The notes under the pieces were generated by a model that did not search any database, was not told where the DNA came from, and saw only the letters and a list, made by a program, of their open reading frames with translations. 64,000 nucleotides of DNA from Nocardia carnea (GTDB lineage Bacteria; Actinomycetota; Actinomycetes; Mycobacteriales; Mycobacteriaceae): positions 60,396-124,395 of the forward strand of contig NZ_JARWOV010000209.1 of assembly GCF_029868855.1 (NCBI RefSeq), written 5' to 3'. Below, one piece after another: positions 17,296 to 26,407 of the stretch; the stretch's first letter is position 1, and the number at the start of each line of letters is the position of its first letter. A program made the translations under genes and the position numbers.

Positions 17296-18654
17296 ATGAA
17301 GGTAGGCGCACGATCCACCACCGGGTGGAAAGCGACGATCTCCGTCGCGATGTCCAATTACATCGAGGCGGGTTCGATCATCGCGATCGCTACGAGCCTG
17401 ACTTTCTGGCAGGACGCGTTCGGCATCAGCAATTTCGCCGTGGGCTTGCTGGCCGCGCTCAGTGCGAACGCGTTCGGTGCGGCGATCGGCGCGGGTATCG
17501 GCGGGCCACTGTGTGATCGCTTCGGGCGCAAGGCGATCTATACCTACGATCTGCTCGTCTACATGGCGGGTGTACTGCTCGCGACTTTCGCGATGAATTT
17601 CGCGATGCTGCTGGCCGCGTTCGTGATCACCGGTATCGCGGTCGGTGCGGGTGTGCCCGCGTCCTGGACCTATATCGCCGAGCAGGCTCCCACCGACGGT
17701 CGCGCCCGCCACGTCGGTACCGCGCAGCTGGCCTGGTCGGTCGGCCCGCTGATCGGTTTCGCCCTGGCGGCCGCGCTGGCGCCGCTGGAACTGCTCGGTT
17801 CCCGGTTGATCTTCCTGCATCTTTTCGTGGTCGCGGCGGTGGTCTGGTGGATTCGGCAGGGCCTGGCCGAATCGCAGATCTGGAAGGACGAGACCGGATC
17901 CGGTACCGGATCGGCGACGCAGGCCACGACCGGCGGTCAGGGGATGCGTGGGCTGTTCTCCCGGCGGATCAACATCACCGCGTTGCTGGTGCTGATCGGT
18001 ATCTACGGCTTCTGGAACACTGTCGCCGGGCAGGCGGGTATTTTCATGCCGCGGGTCTACGAGAGCGCGGGCGTGCACAGCGCGGTTGCGCAGAACCTGC
18101 TACAGGTGCTGGTCTGGGGAGCCACGGTGCTGGCGACCTATTTCGGTTTCATGGCCTACGCCGACCGGATCTCGCAGCGCAAGCTCTACGTCACCGGTGC
18201 CGCGCTCGGCATCCTGGCCTGGTGTGTGCTGGTGTTCTTCACCGACGCCGGGATGCCGACGCTGCTCATCTTCGCGGTGCTGTGGGGCATCTCCAGCGGT
18301 ATCGGTGCGCAGGCGTTCTACAGCCTGTGGACCAGCGAACTGTTCGCCACACCGTATCGCGCCAGCGCGCAGGGCTTCATGTTCTTCGTCGTGCGCTCGG
18401 CAACCGGCCTGCTGAGCTATTTCTTCCCGACCATGCTCGCCGCCACCGGGCTCACCGTTGTCGGGCTGCTGCTGATCGGCCTGCTCACCGTGGCCCTGGC
18501 GATCGGCGCTGTCTTCGCCCCGCGTACGCAGGGAAAGACCCTGCGCGAGATCGAAATCGAGCGTTACGGCAGCCCGGTCACCGAATCCACGGGAGTGCTG
18601 CCGGACGAGGGGTCCGGTCGGGGTCTCGAGGGCGCTCCGGTGGGAGGTCGCTGA
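17296..18654 (+). CDS. MFS sugar transporter, probably for L-rhamnose
   Basis: A 12-helix major facilitator of 452 residues. The loop motif GGPLCDRFGRKAIYTYDLLVY follows helix 2, and helix 4-5 carries GAGVPASWTYIAEQAP, as in sugar/metabolite:H+ symporters. GAGGAAGACC precedes ATG 17296. It sits between rhamnose mutarotase and rhamnose isomerase, so L-rhamnose uptake is the best inference; the sequence itself does not give the substrate. The stop (18652-18654) is one base before the isomerase ATG, indicating tight co-translation. Confidence 0.88.
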   Translation: MKVGARSTTGWKATISVAMSNYIEAGSIIAIATSLTFWQDAFGISNFAVGLLAALSANAFGAAIGAGIGGPLCDRFGRKAIYTYDLLVYMAGVLLATFAMNFAMLLAAFVITGIAVGAGVPASWTYIAEQAPTDGRARHVGTAQLAWSVGPLIGFALAAALAPLELLGSRLIFLHLFVVAAVVWWIRQGLAESQIWKDETGSGTGSATQATTGGQGMRGLFSRRINITALLVLIGIYGFWNTVAGQAGIFMPRVYESAGVHSAVAQNLLQVLVWGATVLATYFGFMAYADRISQRKLYVTGAALGILAWCVLVFFTDAGMPTLLIFAVLWGISSGIGAQAFYSLWTSELFATPYRASAQGFMFFVVRSATGLLSYFFPTMLAATGLTVVGLLLIGLLTVALAIGAVFAPRTQGKTLREIEIERYGSPVTESTGVLPDEGSGRGLEGAPVGGR

Positions 18655-18655
18655 T

Positions 18656-19843
18656 ATGCCGAATCCGTCCGTCGCGAAAGGAACATATCCCGTGTCCATC
18701 GACACCGCCCTGGAAGCCCTCGCCATCGAACTGCCCTCCTGGGCATTCGGCAATTCCGGTACCCGTTTCAAGGTGTTCGGCACGCCGGGAACGGCTCGTA
18801 CGGTTCAGGAGAAAATCGCCGACGCCGCGACCGTGCATCGGCTCACCGGCCTGGCACCGGCCGTCGCCTTGCACATTCCGTGGGACACCGTGGACGACTA
18901 TGCCGCGCTCGGCCGGTACGCCGCGGATCTCGGGGTCGGGCTGGGCACGATCAACTCGAATACGTTCCAGGACGACGACTTCAAGTTCGGCAGTCTGACT
19001 CATACCGACAAGCGGATCCGGCAGAAGGCGATCGATCATCACCTGGCATGCCTGGAGGTCATGGCGCAGACCGGTTCCCGTGATCTGAAGATCTGGCTCG
19101 CCGACGGCACCAACTACCCGGGGCAGGGTGATATCCGGGGCCGGCAGGACCGGCTCGCCGAATCGCTGGCCGCCATCTACCAGCATGTCGGTGCGAACCA
19201 GCGGTTGGTGCTGGAGTACAAGTTCTTCGAGCCGGCCATGTATATGACCGATGTGCCGGACTGGGGTACCGCTTTTGCCCAGGTGAGTGCGCTGGGGGAG
19301 CGGGCGGTGGTGTGCCTGGACACCGGTCATCACGCGCCGGGCACCAATATCGAGTTCATCGTGGCGCAGTTGCTGCGGCTGCGGAAGCTGGGGTCGTTCG
19401 ATTTCAACTCCCGCTTCTACGCCGACGACGACCTGATCGTCGGTGCCGCCGATCCGTTCCAGCTGTTCCGGATCCTGTTCGAGGTGCTGCGCGGAGGCGG
19501 TCTGGACCTGGCGAACGGTGTGGCGCTGATGCTCGACCAGTGCCACAACATCGAGGACAAGATCCCCGGTCAGCTCCGCTCGGTGCTCAATGTCGAGGAG
19601 ATGACGGCACGGGCCGCGCTGGTCGATCTCGACGCACTCACCGCCGCCCAGGAGTCCGGGGATGTGCTCGGCGCCAATGCCGTGTTCATGGACGCCTTCT
19701 ACACCGATGTCCGGCCGTTGCTGGCGGCCCGGCGTGCTGAACGCGGGTTGCCGGAGGATCCGATGGCCGCCTACGCCCGCTCCGGACAGCAGCAACGGCT
19801 CGCCGCCGAACGCACCGGACCCGCCGCCTCCTGGGGCGCCTGA
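18656..19843 (+). CDS. rhaI: L-rhamnose isomerase (RhaI, Pseudomonas stutzeri type)
   Basis: Converts L-rhamnose to L-rhamnulose in a metal-dependent reaction. It is a TIM-barrel xylose-isomerase-like enzyme of 395 residues, shorter than the E. coli RhaA type. Diagnostic blocks are ALHIPWDTVDDY, GTINSNTFQDDDFKFGSL, LVLEYKFFEPAMYMTDVPDWGTA, CLDTGHHAPGTNIE and FDFNSRFYADDDLIVGA. These carry the Glu, Asp and His residues that bind the two metal ions in this family. GGAGGT lies seven bases before ATG 18656. The product feeds the kinase RhaB encoded two genes downstream. Confidence 0.95.
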   Translation: MPNPSVAKGTYPVSIDTALEALAIELPSWAFGNSGTRFKVFGTPGTARTVQEKIADAATVHRLTGLAPAVALHIPWDTVDDYAALGRYAADLGVGLGTINSNTFQDDDFKFGSLTHTDKRIRQKAIDHHLACLEVMAQTGSRDLKIWLADGTNYPGQGDIRGRQDRLAESLAAIYQHVGANQRLVLEYKFFEPAMYMTDVPDWGTAFAQVSALGERAVVCLDTGHHAPGTNIEFIVAQLLRLRKLGSFDFNSRFYADDDLIVGAADPFQLFRILFEVLRGGGLDLANGVALMLDQCHNIEDKIPGQLRSVLNVEEMTARAALVDLDALTAAQESGDVLGANAVFMDAFYTDVRPLLAARRAERGLPEDPMAAYARSGQQQRLAAERTGPAASWGA

Positions 19844-19877
19844 CCACACCGACCACCAGAAAGAGGAAATACTCGCC

Positions 19878-21914
19878 ATGACCCATCCCACGGTCGCGGA
19901 ACTCATCGCCCGGTCCAACCGGCTCGGCGCCGACCCGAAGAACACCAACTACGCGGGCGGTAACACCTCCGCCAAGGGCTCCGACACCGATCCGGTGACC
20001 GGTGAGCCCGTCGAGCTGATGTGGGTCAAGGGCTCCGGCGGCGATCTCGGCACCCTGACCGAGGCCGGACTCGCCGTCTTGCGGCTGGACCGATTGCGCG
20101 CCCTCACCGGTGTCTACCCGGGTGTGGCGCGCGAGGACGAGATGGTCGCCGCGTTCGACTACACGCTGCACGGTCGCGGCGGCGCCGCACCCTCCATCGA
20201 CACCGCCATGCACGGTCTGGTGGAGGCCGCGCATGTGGACCATCTGCACCCGGATTCCGGGATCGCGCTGGCCACCGCCGTCGACGGCCCGGCACTGACC
20301 GAGAAAATCTTCGGCGACCGGGTGGTGTGGGTGCCGTGGCGGCGCCCGGGTTTCCAGCTCGGCCTCGATATCGCCGAGATCCGCCGGCGCAACCCGCAGG
20401 CCATCGGCACCATCCTCGGCGGGCACGGCATCACCGCCTGGGGTGATACCTCCGACGAGGCCGAGGCGAATTCGCGGGAGATCATCGAAACCGTCGAGCA
20501 GTTCCTGGCGGCGAACGGTAAGGCCGAGCCGTTCGGTCCCGTGTTACCCGGATACGCGGCGCTGCCGGAGCCGCAGCGCCGGGCGAAGGCGGCGGCGCTG
20601 GCGCCGTTCCTGCGCGGGCTGGCCTCCACCGACCGCCGCCAGGTCGGGCATTTCACCGATACCGCGCCGGTGCTGGAATTCCTGTCCCGTGCCGAGCATC
20701 CGCGGCTGGCCGCCCTGGGCACCAGCTGCCCGGACCACTTCCTGCGCACCAAGGTCGCGCCGCTGGTACTCGACCTGCCCGCCGACGCCCCGCTCGAGCA
20801 GTGCAAGGAACGGCTCACCGAGCTGCACGAGGCATACCGGGCCGAGTACCGCGCCTACTACGAGCGGCATGCCACCCCGGACTCGCCTGCCATGCGCGGT
20901 GCCGATCCGGCGATCGTGCTGATCCCCGGCGTCGGCATGTTCAGCTACGGCGCGGACAAGCAGACCGCACGGGTGGCGGGGGAGTTCTACCTGAACGCGA
21001 TCAATGTCATGCGCGGCGCGGAATCGGTGTCCCGGTACCAGCCGATCGACGAATCGGAGAAGTTCCGCATCGAGTACTGGGCGCTGGAGGAGGCCAAACT
21101 GGCGCGGCGCCCGCAACCGAAGCCGCTGGCCACCCGGATCGCCCTGGTCACCGGGGCGGCCTCCGGCATCGGTAAAGCCATCGCGCAGCGGCTTGCCGCC
21201 GAGGGTGCCTGTGTGGTGGTCGCGGATCGCGACGGTGACAAGGCCGCCGAGGTCGCGGCCGAGATCGGGCCGGCCGATGTGGCGATCGGATTCGGTGCCG
21301 ACGTCACCGACGAAGCGCAGGTGCAGGCGGCGGTGGACGCGGCGGTGCTCGCCTTCGGTGGCCTGGACCTGGTGGTCAACAATGCCGGGCTCTCGCTGTC
21401 GAAGTCGTTGCTGGAGACCAGCGCAGCCGATTGGGATCTACAGCACGACGTGATGGCCAAGGGCTCGTTCCTGGTGTCGAAGGCAGCGGCCCGCGCACTG
21501 ATCGATCAGCGCATGGGCGGCGATATCCTCTACATCTCCTCGAAGAACTCCGTCTTCGCCGGGCCGAACAATATCGCCTACTCCGCCGCCAAGGCCGATC
21601 AGGCGCATCAGGTGCGGCTGCTGGCCGCCGAACTCGGTGAGCACGGTGTCAAGGTGAACGGCATCAACCCGGACGGGGTGGTACGCGGCTCCGGTATCTT
21701 CGCCGGCGGCTGGGGCGCACAGCGCGCCGCCGTCTACGGTGTCGAGGAGTCCGATCTGGGCGCGTTCTACGCGCAGCGCACCCTGCTCAAGCGTGAGGTG
21801 CTGCCCGAACACATCGCCAATGCCGCCTTCGCGCTGTGCAGTTCGGATTTCTCGCACACCACCGGTCTGCACGTGCCGGTCGACGCCGGGGTCGCCGCGG
21901 CGTTCCTGCGATGA
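19878..21914 (+). CDS. bifunctional rhamnulose-1-phosphate aldolase/short-chain dehydrogenase (RhaEW type)
   Basis: A 678-residue fusion. The N-terminal class II aldolase/adducin domain (about 1-380) has GNTSAKG near residue 25-31, the zinc-binding DHLHPDS and a second His in GGHGITAWG. The C-terminal SDR domain (about 415-675) has the Rossmann motif TGAASGIGKAIA, NNAGLSLS and the catalytic YSAAKADQ. The aldolase splits L-rhamnulose 1-phosphate into DHAP and L-lactaldehyde; the SDR half is thought to oxidise or reduce the lactaldehyde. The following lactate dehydrogenase gene favours oxidation here. AGAGGAAAT precedes ATG 19878. The stop overlaps the kinase start as ATGA. Confidence 0.93.
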   Translation: MTHPTVAELIARSNRLGADPKNTNYAGGNTSAKGSDTDPVTGEPVELMWVKGSGGDLGTLTEAGLAVLRLDRLRALTGVYPGVAREDEMVAAFDYTLHGRGGAAPSIDTAMHGLVEAAHVDHLHPDSGIALATAVDGPALTEKIFGDRVVWVPWRRPGFQLGLDIAEIRRRNPQAIGTILGGHGITAWGDTSDEAEANSREIIETVEQFLAANGKAEPFGPVLPGYAALPEPQRRAKAAALAPFLRGLASTDRRQVGHFTDTAPVLEFLSRAEHPRLAALGTSCPDHFLRTKVAPLVLDLPADAPLEQCKERLTELHEAYRAEYRAYYERHATPDSPAMRGADPAIVLIPGVGMFSYGADKQTARVAGEFYLNAINVMRGAESVSRYQPIDESEKFRIEYWALEEAKLARRPQPKPLATRIALVTGAASGIGKAIAQRLAAEGACVVVADRDGDKAAEVAAEIGPADVAIGFGADVTDEAQVQAAVDAAVLAFGGLDLVVNNAGLSLSKSLLETSAADWDLQHDVMAKGSFLVSKAAARALIDQRMGGDILYISSKNSVFAGPNNIAYSAAKADQAHQVRLLAAELGEHGVKVNGINPDGVVRGSGIFAGGWGAQRAAVYGVEESDLGAFYAQRTLLKREVLPEHIANAAFALCSSDFSHTTGLHVPVDAGVAAAFLR

Positions 21915-23362
21915 GCGGCACCGGCGCGGTCGCCGCCGTCGATCTGGGCGCCACCAGCGGACGGGTCATGCTGGCCCGGATCGGCCCCGGCCGCATCTCG
22001 ATGCGGCAGGTCGCCCGGTTCGCCAACGACCCCTTACCGCTGTGGCACGGTGATCGGGAGGCGCTGCATTGGGATCTGCCCGGTCTGTACCGGCATATCG
22101 GACGCGGACTGGCCGAGGCCGCCCGGCTGGAACCGACCTTGCTGGGCGCCGGAATAGACTCGTGGGCAGTCGATTACGGTTTGCTCCGGCACGGCGCGGC
22201 GCTCGGTCTGCCCTACCACTACCGCGACCCCCGCTCGGCCGCCGGTGTGGCCGCGGTGCACGCGGTGGTGGACCAGGAGGAGCTCTACCGCCGCAACGGG
22301 CTGCAGTTCCTGCCCTTCACCACGGTCTATCAGCTCGCCGCCGAGCAACTGTCGGGTGCGCTGGAAGTCGCGGATCAGGCGCTGCTGATCCCGGACCTCC
22401 TGGGCTACTGGCTGACCGGGGCCCGGGTCACCGAAAGCACCAACGCATCCACCACCGGACTGCTCGGGCTGGACGGCCGCTGGGACGACGAGGTGCGGAC
22501 CCGGTTGGGGCTGCCGGACCTTTTCCCGGACGTGGTCGAACCCGGCACAACACTCGGCCCGATATTGCCCAGTGTCGCCGCGGCTTTCGGGCTGGACCGC
22601 GCGTTCACGCTGAGCACCGTCGCCTCGCACGACACCGCATCTGCGGTGGCCGCGGTGCCGATGGCGCCGGAGGCAGCCGTCTACATCTCCTGCGGCACCT
22701 GGGGACTGGTCGGCGTCGAACTGCCCGCACCGTTGATCTCGGAGGCCGGGCAGGCGGCCAACTTCACCAATGAGGCCGGGCTCGACGGGCGCACCCGCTA
22801 CTTGCACAACGTCATGGGTCTGTGGCTGCTCAGCGAATCGGTGCGGCACTGGCAGCGCACCGACCGCACGGTGGACCTCGCCCGGCTGCTCGCCGCGGCC
22901 GCCGACGCACCCGCCCCGGCGGCCGTCTTCGATGTGGACGATCCGGTATTCCTCACCCCCGGCGATATGCCCGGCCGGATCGCCGACTGGTACACCGCCC
23001 GGGAACTGCCGGTGCCGGACGGTCCGGTTCCGATGGTGCGTGCCATCGTCGAAAGTCTCGCCGCAGCCTTCGCCGCCGGCGTGCGGACCGCCGCGGAGCT
23101 GACCGGCATCCCGGTGCGCACGATCCACCTGGTCGGCGGCGGCGCCCGCAATCAATTGCTGTGCAGGCTGCTGGCCGAGCACACCGGTGTCCCGGTAATG
23201 GCCGGACCGGTCGAGGCGACCTCGATCGGGAACATACTGGTACAGGCCCGCACCCACGGGCTGCTGCACGGCGACGTCGACGTGCTGCGCGCCGAGGTGG
23301 CCACCGCATTCCCACCGCAGCGGTACGCGCCGTGCACCGAACCCGTCGAGAAAGCAGGCTGA
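21911..23362 (+). CDS. rhaB: L-rhamnulokinase
   Basis: Phosphorylates L-rhamnulose at C1 with ATP. It is an FGGY-family kinase of 483 residues. Visible motifs are the N-terminal phosphate-binding [28 protein letters not shown] at the interface, the block [13 protein letters not shown] and the C-terminal [20 protein letters not shown] 21911 overlaps the aldolase stop (ATGA), and there is no separate ribosome-binding site, so translation depends on the gene before. All residues expected for an active kinase seem present. The stop overlaps the next start by one base. Confidence 0.94.
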   Translation: MSGTGAVAAVDLGATSGRVMLARIGPGRISMRQVARFANDPLPLWHGDREALHWDLPGLYRHIGRGLAEAARLEPTLLGAGIDSWAVDYGLLRHGAALGLPYHYRDPRSAAGVAAVHAVVDQEELYRRNGLQFLPFTTVYQLAAEQLSGALEVADQALLIPDLLGYWLTGARVTESTNASTTGLLGLDGRWDDEVRTRLGLPDLFPDVVEPGTTLGPILPSVAAAFGLDRAFTLSTVASHDTASAVAAVPMAPEAAVYISCGTWGLVGVELPAPLISEAGQAANFTNEAGLDGRTRYLHNVMGLWLLSESVRHWQRTDRTVDLARLLAAAADAPAPAAVFDVDDPVFLTPGDMPGRIADWYTARELPVPDGPVPMVRAIVESLAAAFAAGVRTAAELTGIPVRTIHLVGGGARNQLLCRLLAEHTGVPVMAGPVEATSIGNILVQARTHGLLHGDVDVLRAEVATAFPPQRYAPCTEPVEKAG

Positions 23363-24609
23363 TGAAACGACAACTCCCGAAACCCCGCGATCTCGCGCCG
23401 CTGATGCAGTTCAAGAAGCCGCGCGTGGGTGTCGCGCGCCGGCTCGATGCCGCGCTCACCATCGAAGACCTGCGCCGAATCGCCAAGCGCCGCACCCCAC
23501 GCGCCGCCTTCGACTACACCGACGGCGCCGCCGAAGGTGAGATCTCACTGGACCGTGCGCGGCAGGCGTTCCTCGATATCGAATTCCATCCGGCGATCCT
23601 GCGCGACGTCTCCAAGGTCACCACCGGCTGGGACGTACTCGGCGCACCGGTGTCGCTGCCGTTCGGTATCGCCCCCACCGGCTTCACCCGGATGATGCAG
23701 ACCGAAGGCGAATACGCCGGCGCCCGGGTGGCCGGCCGCACCGGCATCCCGTTCTCGCTCTCCACCATGGGCACCGCCTCCATCGAGGACGTCGCCGCGG
23801 CGAACCCGCACGGCCGCAACTGGTTCCAGCTCTACATGTGGAAAGACCGCGACCGCTCCATGGCCCTGGTGGAACGCGCCGCCGCCGCAGGTTTCGACAC
23901 CCTGCTGGTAACCGTAGACGTCCCGGTGGCCGGCGCCCGGCTACGTGACACCCGCAACGGCATGTCCATCCCGCCCGCGCTGACCCCGGCCACCGTGCTC
24001 GACGCACTGCCCCGGCCGCGCTGGTGGATCGACTTCCTCACCACCGAACCCCTCGCCTTCGCCTCCCTGGACCGCTGGTCGGGCACCGTCGCCGAACTGC
24101 TCGACTCCATGTTCGACCCGACGGTGAACTTCGACGATCTGGCCTGGATCCGGGACCAATGGCCGGGCAAGATCGTGGTCAAGGGCATCCAATCCCTCGC
24201 CGACGCGCGCGCCGTGGTGAATACCGGTGTCGACGGTATCGTGCTGTCTAATCACGGTGGCCGCCAGCTCGATCGGGCACCCATACCGTTCCACCTGCTC
24301 CCCGAGGTGGCGTCCGAACTGGGCAAGGACACCGAGATCATCCTCGACACCGGGATCATGTCCGGTGCCGATATCGTCGCCTCGATCGCGCTCGGCGCCC
24401 GCTTCACCCTCATCGGCCGCGCTTACCTCTACGGCCTCATGGCCGGCGGCGAAGCCGGTGTCGCCCGCGCCGTGGAAATCCTGACCGGACAGATCGAACG
24501 CACCATGCGACTGCTCGGCGTTACCTGCCTGGAGGAACTGACACCGCAGCATGTCACCCAGTTGACCAGGCTTGCCCCGCGACCGATACCCGACCAAGAT
24601 CGGGGATGA
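23362..24609 (+). CDS. lldD: FMN-dependent L-lactate dehydrogenase/alpha-hydroxy-acid oxidase
   Basis: Oxidises L-lactate, or another 2-hydroxy acid, to pyruvate with electrons passing to quinone or oxygen. It is a TIM-barrel FMN enzyme of 415 residues. The blocks ARRTP-like [17 protein letters not shown], the FMN site [16 protein letters not shown] and the catalytic His-Arg of [12 protein letters not shown] are all seen. As the penultimate gene of the rhamnose operon it would finish the lactaldehyde branch. ATG 23362 shares one base with the rhaB stop (TGATG). Mycofactocin-linked LldD homologues belong to the same family, but no mycofactocin genes flank this copy. Confidence 0.9.
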   Translation: MKRQLPKPRDLAPLMQFKKPRVGVARRLDAALTIEDLRRIAKRRTPRAAFDYTDGAAEGEISLDRARQAFLDIEFHPAILRDVSKVTTGWDVLGAPVSLPFGIAPTGFTRMMQTEGEYAGARVAGRTGIPFSLSTMGTASIEDVAAANPHGRNWFQLYMWKDRDRSMALVERAAAAGFDTLLVTVDVPVAGARLRDTRNGMSIPPALTPATVLDALPRPRWWIDFLTTEPLAFASLDRWSGTVAELLDSMFDPTVNFDDLAWIRDQWPGKIVVKGIQSLADARAVVNTGVDGIVLSNHGGRQLDRAPIPFHLLPEVASELGKDTEIILDTGIMSGADIVASIALGARFTLIGRAYLYGLMAGGEAGVARAVEILTGQIERTMRLLGVTCLEELTPQHVTQLTRLAPRPIPDQDRG

Positions 24610-24622
24610 GCAGGCCGCAGCG

Positions 24623-25654
24623 ATGCCTGCACGGACAGTGGAGGTGCCGGCGCCAGTGGTGAGCATGCGGGAGGTCGCCGCCGCGGCCCAGGTGTCGGTC
24701 GGCACCGTCTCCAATGTGCTCAACGCACCCGACAAGGTCGCGCCCGCCACCGTCGACCGGGTTCTCGCCGCCATCGATCGGCTGGGTTTCGTACGCAACG
24801 ACGCGGCTCGCCAGCTCAAAGCGGGCCGCTCCCGCTGCGTCGGCCTGGTCGTGCTCGATATCGGTAATCCCTTCTTCTCCGACGTGGCGCGCGCCGCCCA
24901 GTCACGCGCCGCCGACCACGACCTCGTCGTGCTGCTGGGCTCCAGCGACGACGACCCCCACCGCGAACGCCGCTACCTCGACACCTTCGACGAACAGCGG
25001 ATATTCGGGCTCATGATCACCCCGTCGGGCCACGACCACGAACGCCTGGCCGCGCTGCACCGGCGCGGTATACCCGTGGTGCTGGTGGACCGCGACGGCC
25101 ACGGCACCCCCTTCTCCTCGGTCGCCGTGGACGATATCGCCGGTGGCGACCTGGCAGTACGGCATCTGTGCGCCATCGGCCGGCGCCGCATCGCCGTCGT
25201 CGGCGGTCCCGCCTCGCTCACCCAGGTCGCCGACCGCCGCACCGGCGCCCGCCAAGCCGCCGCCGACCACCCCGGTGTCGACCTGGTCCCGATCGACACC
25301 CCCGCGCCTACCGTCCTGGCCGGCCGGGAAGCGGGCGAACGGCTCGCCGATCTGCCCGCCCAGGCACGCCCGGATGCGGTGTTCTGCGTCAACGACCTGC
25401 TCGCCATCGGCGTGATGCAGGCCCTCGCCCTCCGCGGTATCGCGGTACCGGACGAGGTCGCACTGGTCGGCTACGACGATATCGACTTCGCACAATCCGC
25501 TGTCGTCCCGCTCACCTCCATCCGCCAGCCCCGCGCGGAAATCGGCTCCGCGGCCATCGACCTGCTCGTCGCCACCGCCGACAGCGCGAGAGGGAAACCG
25601 GAACACATCTGCTACCGCCCCGATCTGATCGAGCGCGCATCCACCGGGCGATAG
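24623..25654 (+). CDS. LacI-family repressor of the rhamnose operon
   Basis: A LacI/GalR regulator of 343 residues. The N-terminal helix-turn-helix (about 15-36: MREVAAAAQVSVGTVSNVLN) and hinge are followed by a periplasmic-binding-protein-like sensor domain beginning CVGLVVLDIGNPFF. The core SVAVDDIAGGDLAVRHL and VALVGYDDIDFAQ are typical. It is the last gene of the operon it presumably controls, via the palindrome at 16854-16867, so it is autoregulated. ATG 24623 follows AGCAGG. The inducer is likely rhamnose or a breakdown product; this is inferred from context. Confidence 0.88.
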   Translation: MPARTVEVPAPVVSMREVAAAAQVSVGTVSNVLNAPDKVAPATVDRVLAAIDRLGFVRNDAARQLKAGRSRCVGLVVLDIGNPFFSDVARAAQSRAADHDLVVLLGSSDDDPHRERRYLDTFDEQRIFGLMITPSGHDHERLAALHRRGIPVVLVDRDGHGTPFSSVAVDDIAGGDLAVRHLCAIGRRRIAVVGGPASLTQVADRRTGARQAAADHPGVDLVPIDTPAPTVLAGREAGERLADLPAQARPDAVFCVNDLLAIGVMQALALRGIAVPDEVALVGYDDIDFAQSAVVPLTSIRQPRAEIGSAAIDLLVATADSARGKPEHICYRPDLIERASTGR

Positions 25655-25704
25655 CCACCACTCGCACTCGATGTGGCCGGGAATCGATTCGGTTGGTGCT
25701 GGCT

Positions 25705-26247
25705 CTATCTCGAAGCGTTCGCCGAGACGACGAGTTCCTGGTGGACCCGGTCGGCGGCGCCGATCCAGGACGGAATGGGGACGTTGTGGCGTTGCGCTTG
25801 CCGGCCTGCGGCCTGCGATACCTGCTGTAGCAGCGAATCTGCCCACAGCAGATGCATTCCCAGCGTGGCCCGTATAGTTTTGCGATCCAGCTGCCCGCGG
25901 TCGAGCGCGTCGGAGAGACGGACGATGTAGGCGATGTAGGCGATGTAGGCAGTGAGGTGTTGATGTTCGTTGAGTGATCCGTACAGTTCGCCGGTGTAAT
26001 AGGCGCCGGTCCCGGGGTACCAGAAGCCGGCGGCGACCTCTTCGGCGTTCACGGTTCCCTCATTCACCCGCCGCCACAGGCTTGCCACCGCGATGCGGTG
26101 GGGGAGAAAGCTGTCGGAGAGGAACTCGGCGAGCAGCGAACCGGTGATGTTCCGGCGTTCGGCTCGGCGTGCAATCGCGAGGTTGGCGAGGAAACCACCC
26201 AGCGCGCCGAAGAAAGACCCGACGACCGCAACCGAGAACTCTTGCAA
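25705..26247 (-). CDS. hypothetical protein with N-terminal membrane helix, 180 aa
   Basis: I do not recognise this family. A single N-terminal hydrophobic helix (AVVGSFFGALGGFLANLAIA, about residues 7-26) is followed by a mostly helical, cytoplasmic-looking domain with several Trp residues. A stretch AYIAYIAYI comes from an in-frame 9-base tandem repeat. The overall look is like the uncharacterised actinobacterial proteins with an N-terminal anchor and a helical body. TTG 26247 follows GGGGGA with seven bases between. It stands alone, convergent with the rhamnose operon, and shows no link to the neighbours. Confidence 0.6.
   Translation of the reverse strand: MQEFSVAVVGSFFGALGGFLANLAIARRAERRNITGSLLAEFLSDSFLPHRIAVASLWRRVNEGTVNAEEVAAGFWYPGTGAYYTGELYGSLNEHQHLTAYIAYIAYIVRLSDALDRGQLDRKTIRATLGMHLLWADSLLQQVSQAAGRQAQRHNVPIPSWIGAADRVHQELVVSANASR
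25923..25949. repeat. three tandem 9-bp repeats inside a coding region
   Basis: The unit cgatgtagg occurs three times in direct succession. It is in frame within the gene 25705-26247 and yields a repeated Ala-Tyr-Ile, so copy number can change without a frameshift. Confidence 0.85.
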
Positions 26248-26407
26248 GGCATTCCCCCTGTCACTGCCATGGCCCGATCACAACCAGGGTATGTGATAGT
26301 GCTCACCGCAACCAGAGGGCGGAACCAGTGCGTCGGCGCGGTCCTCGGCGAACGCACAGGCCGGGTAGTGCGCTCTCGCGGAATCAGCGTGCGTGGCCGG
26401 ACCCTGC

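Noticed and set aside
23362..24609. Reading the lldD-like gene as evidence for a mycofactocin biosynthesis locus here
   Set aside because: It is embedded in the rhamnose operon with 1-base overlap to rhaB, and no mftA-F genes are in the window.
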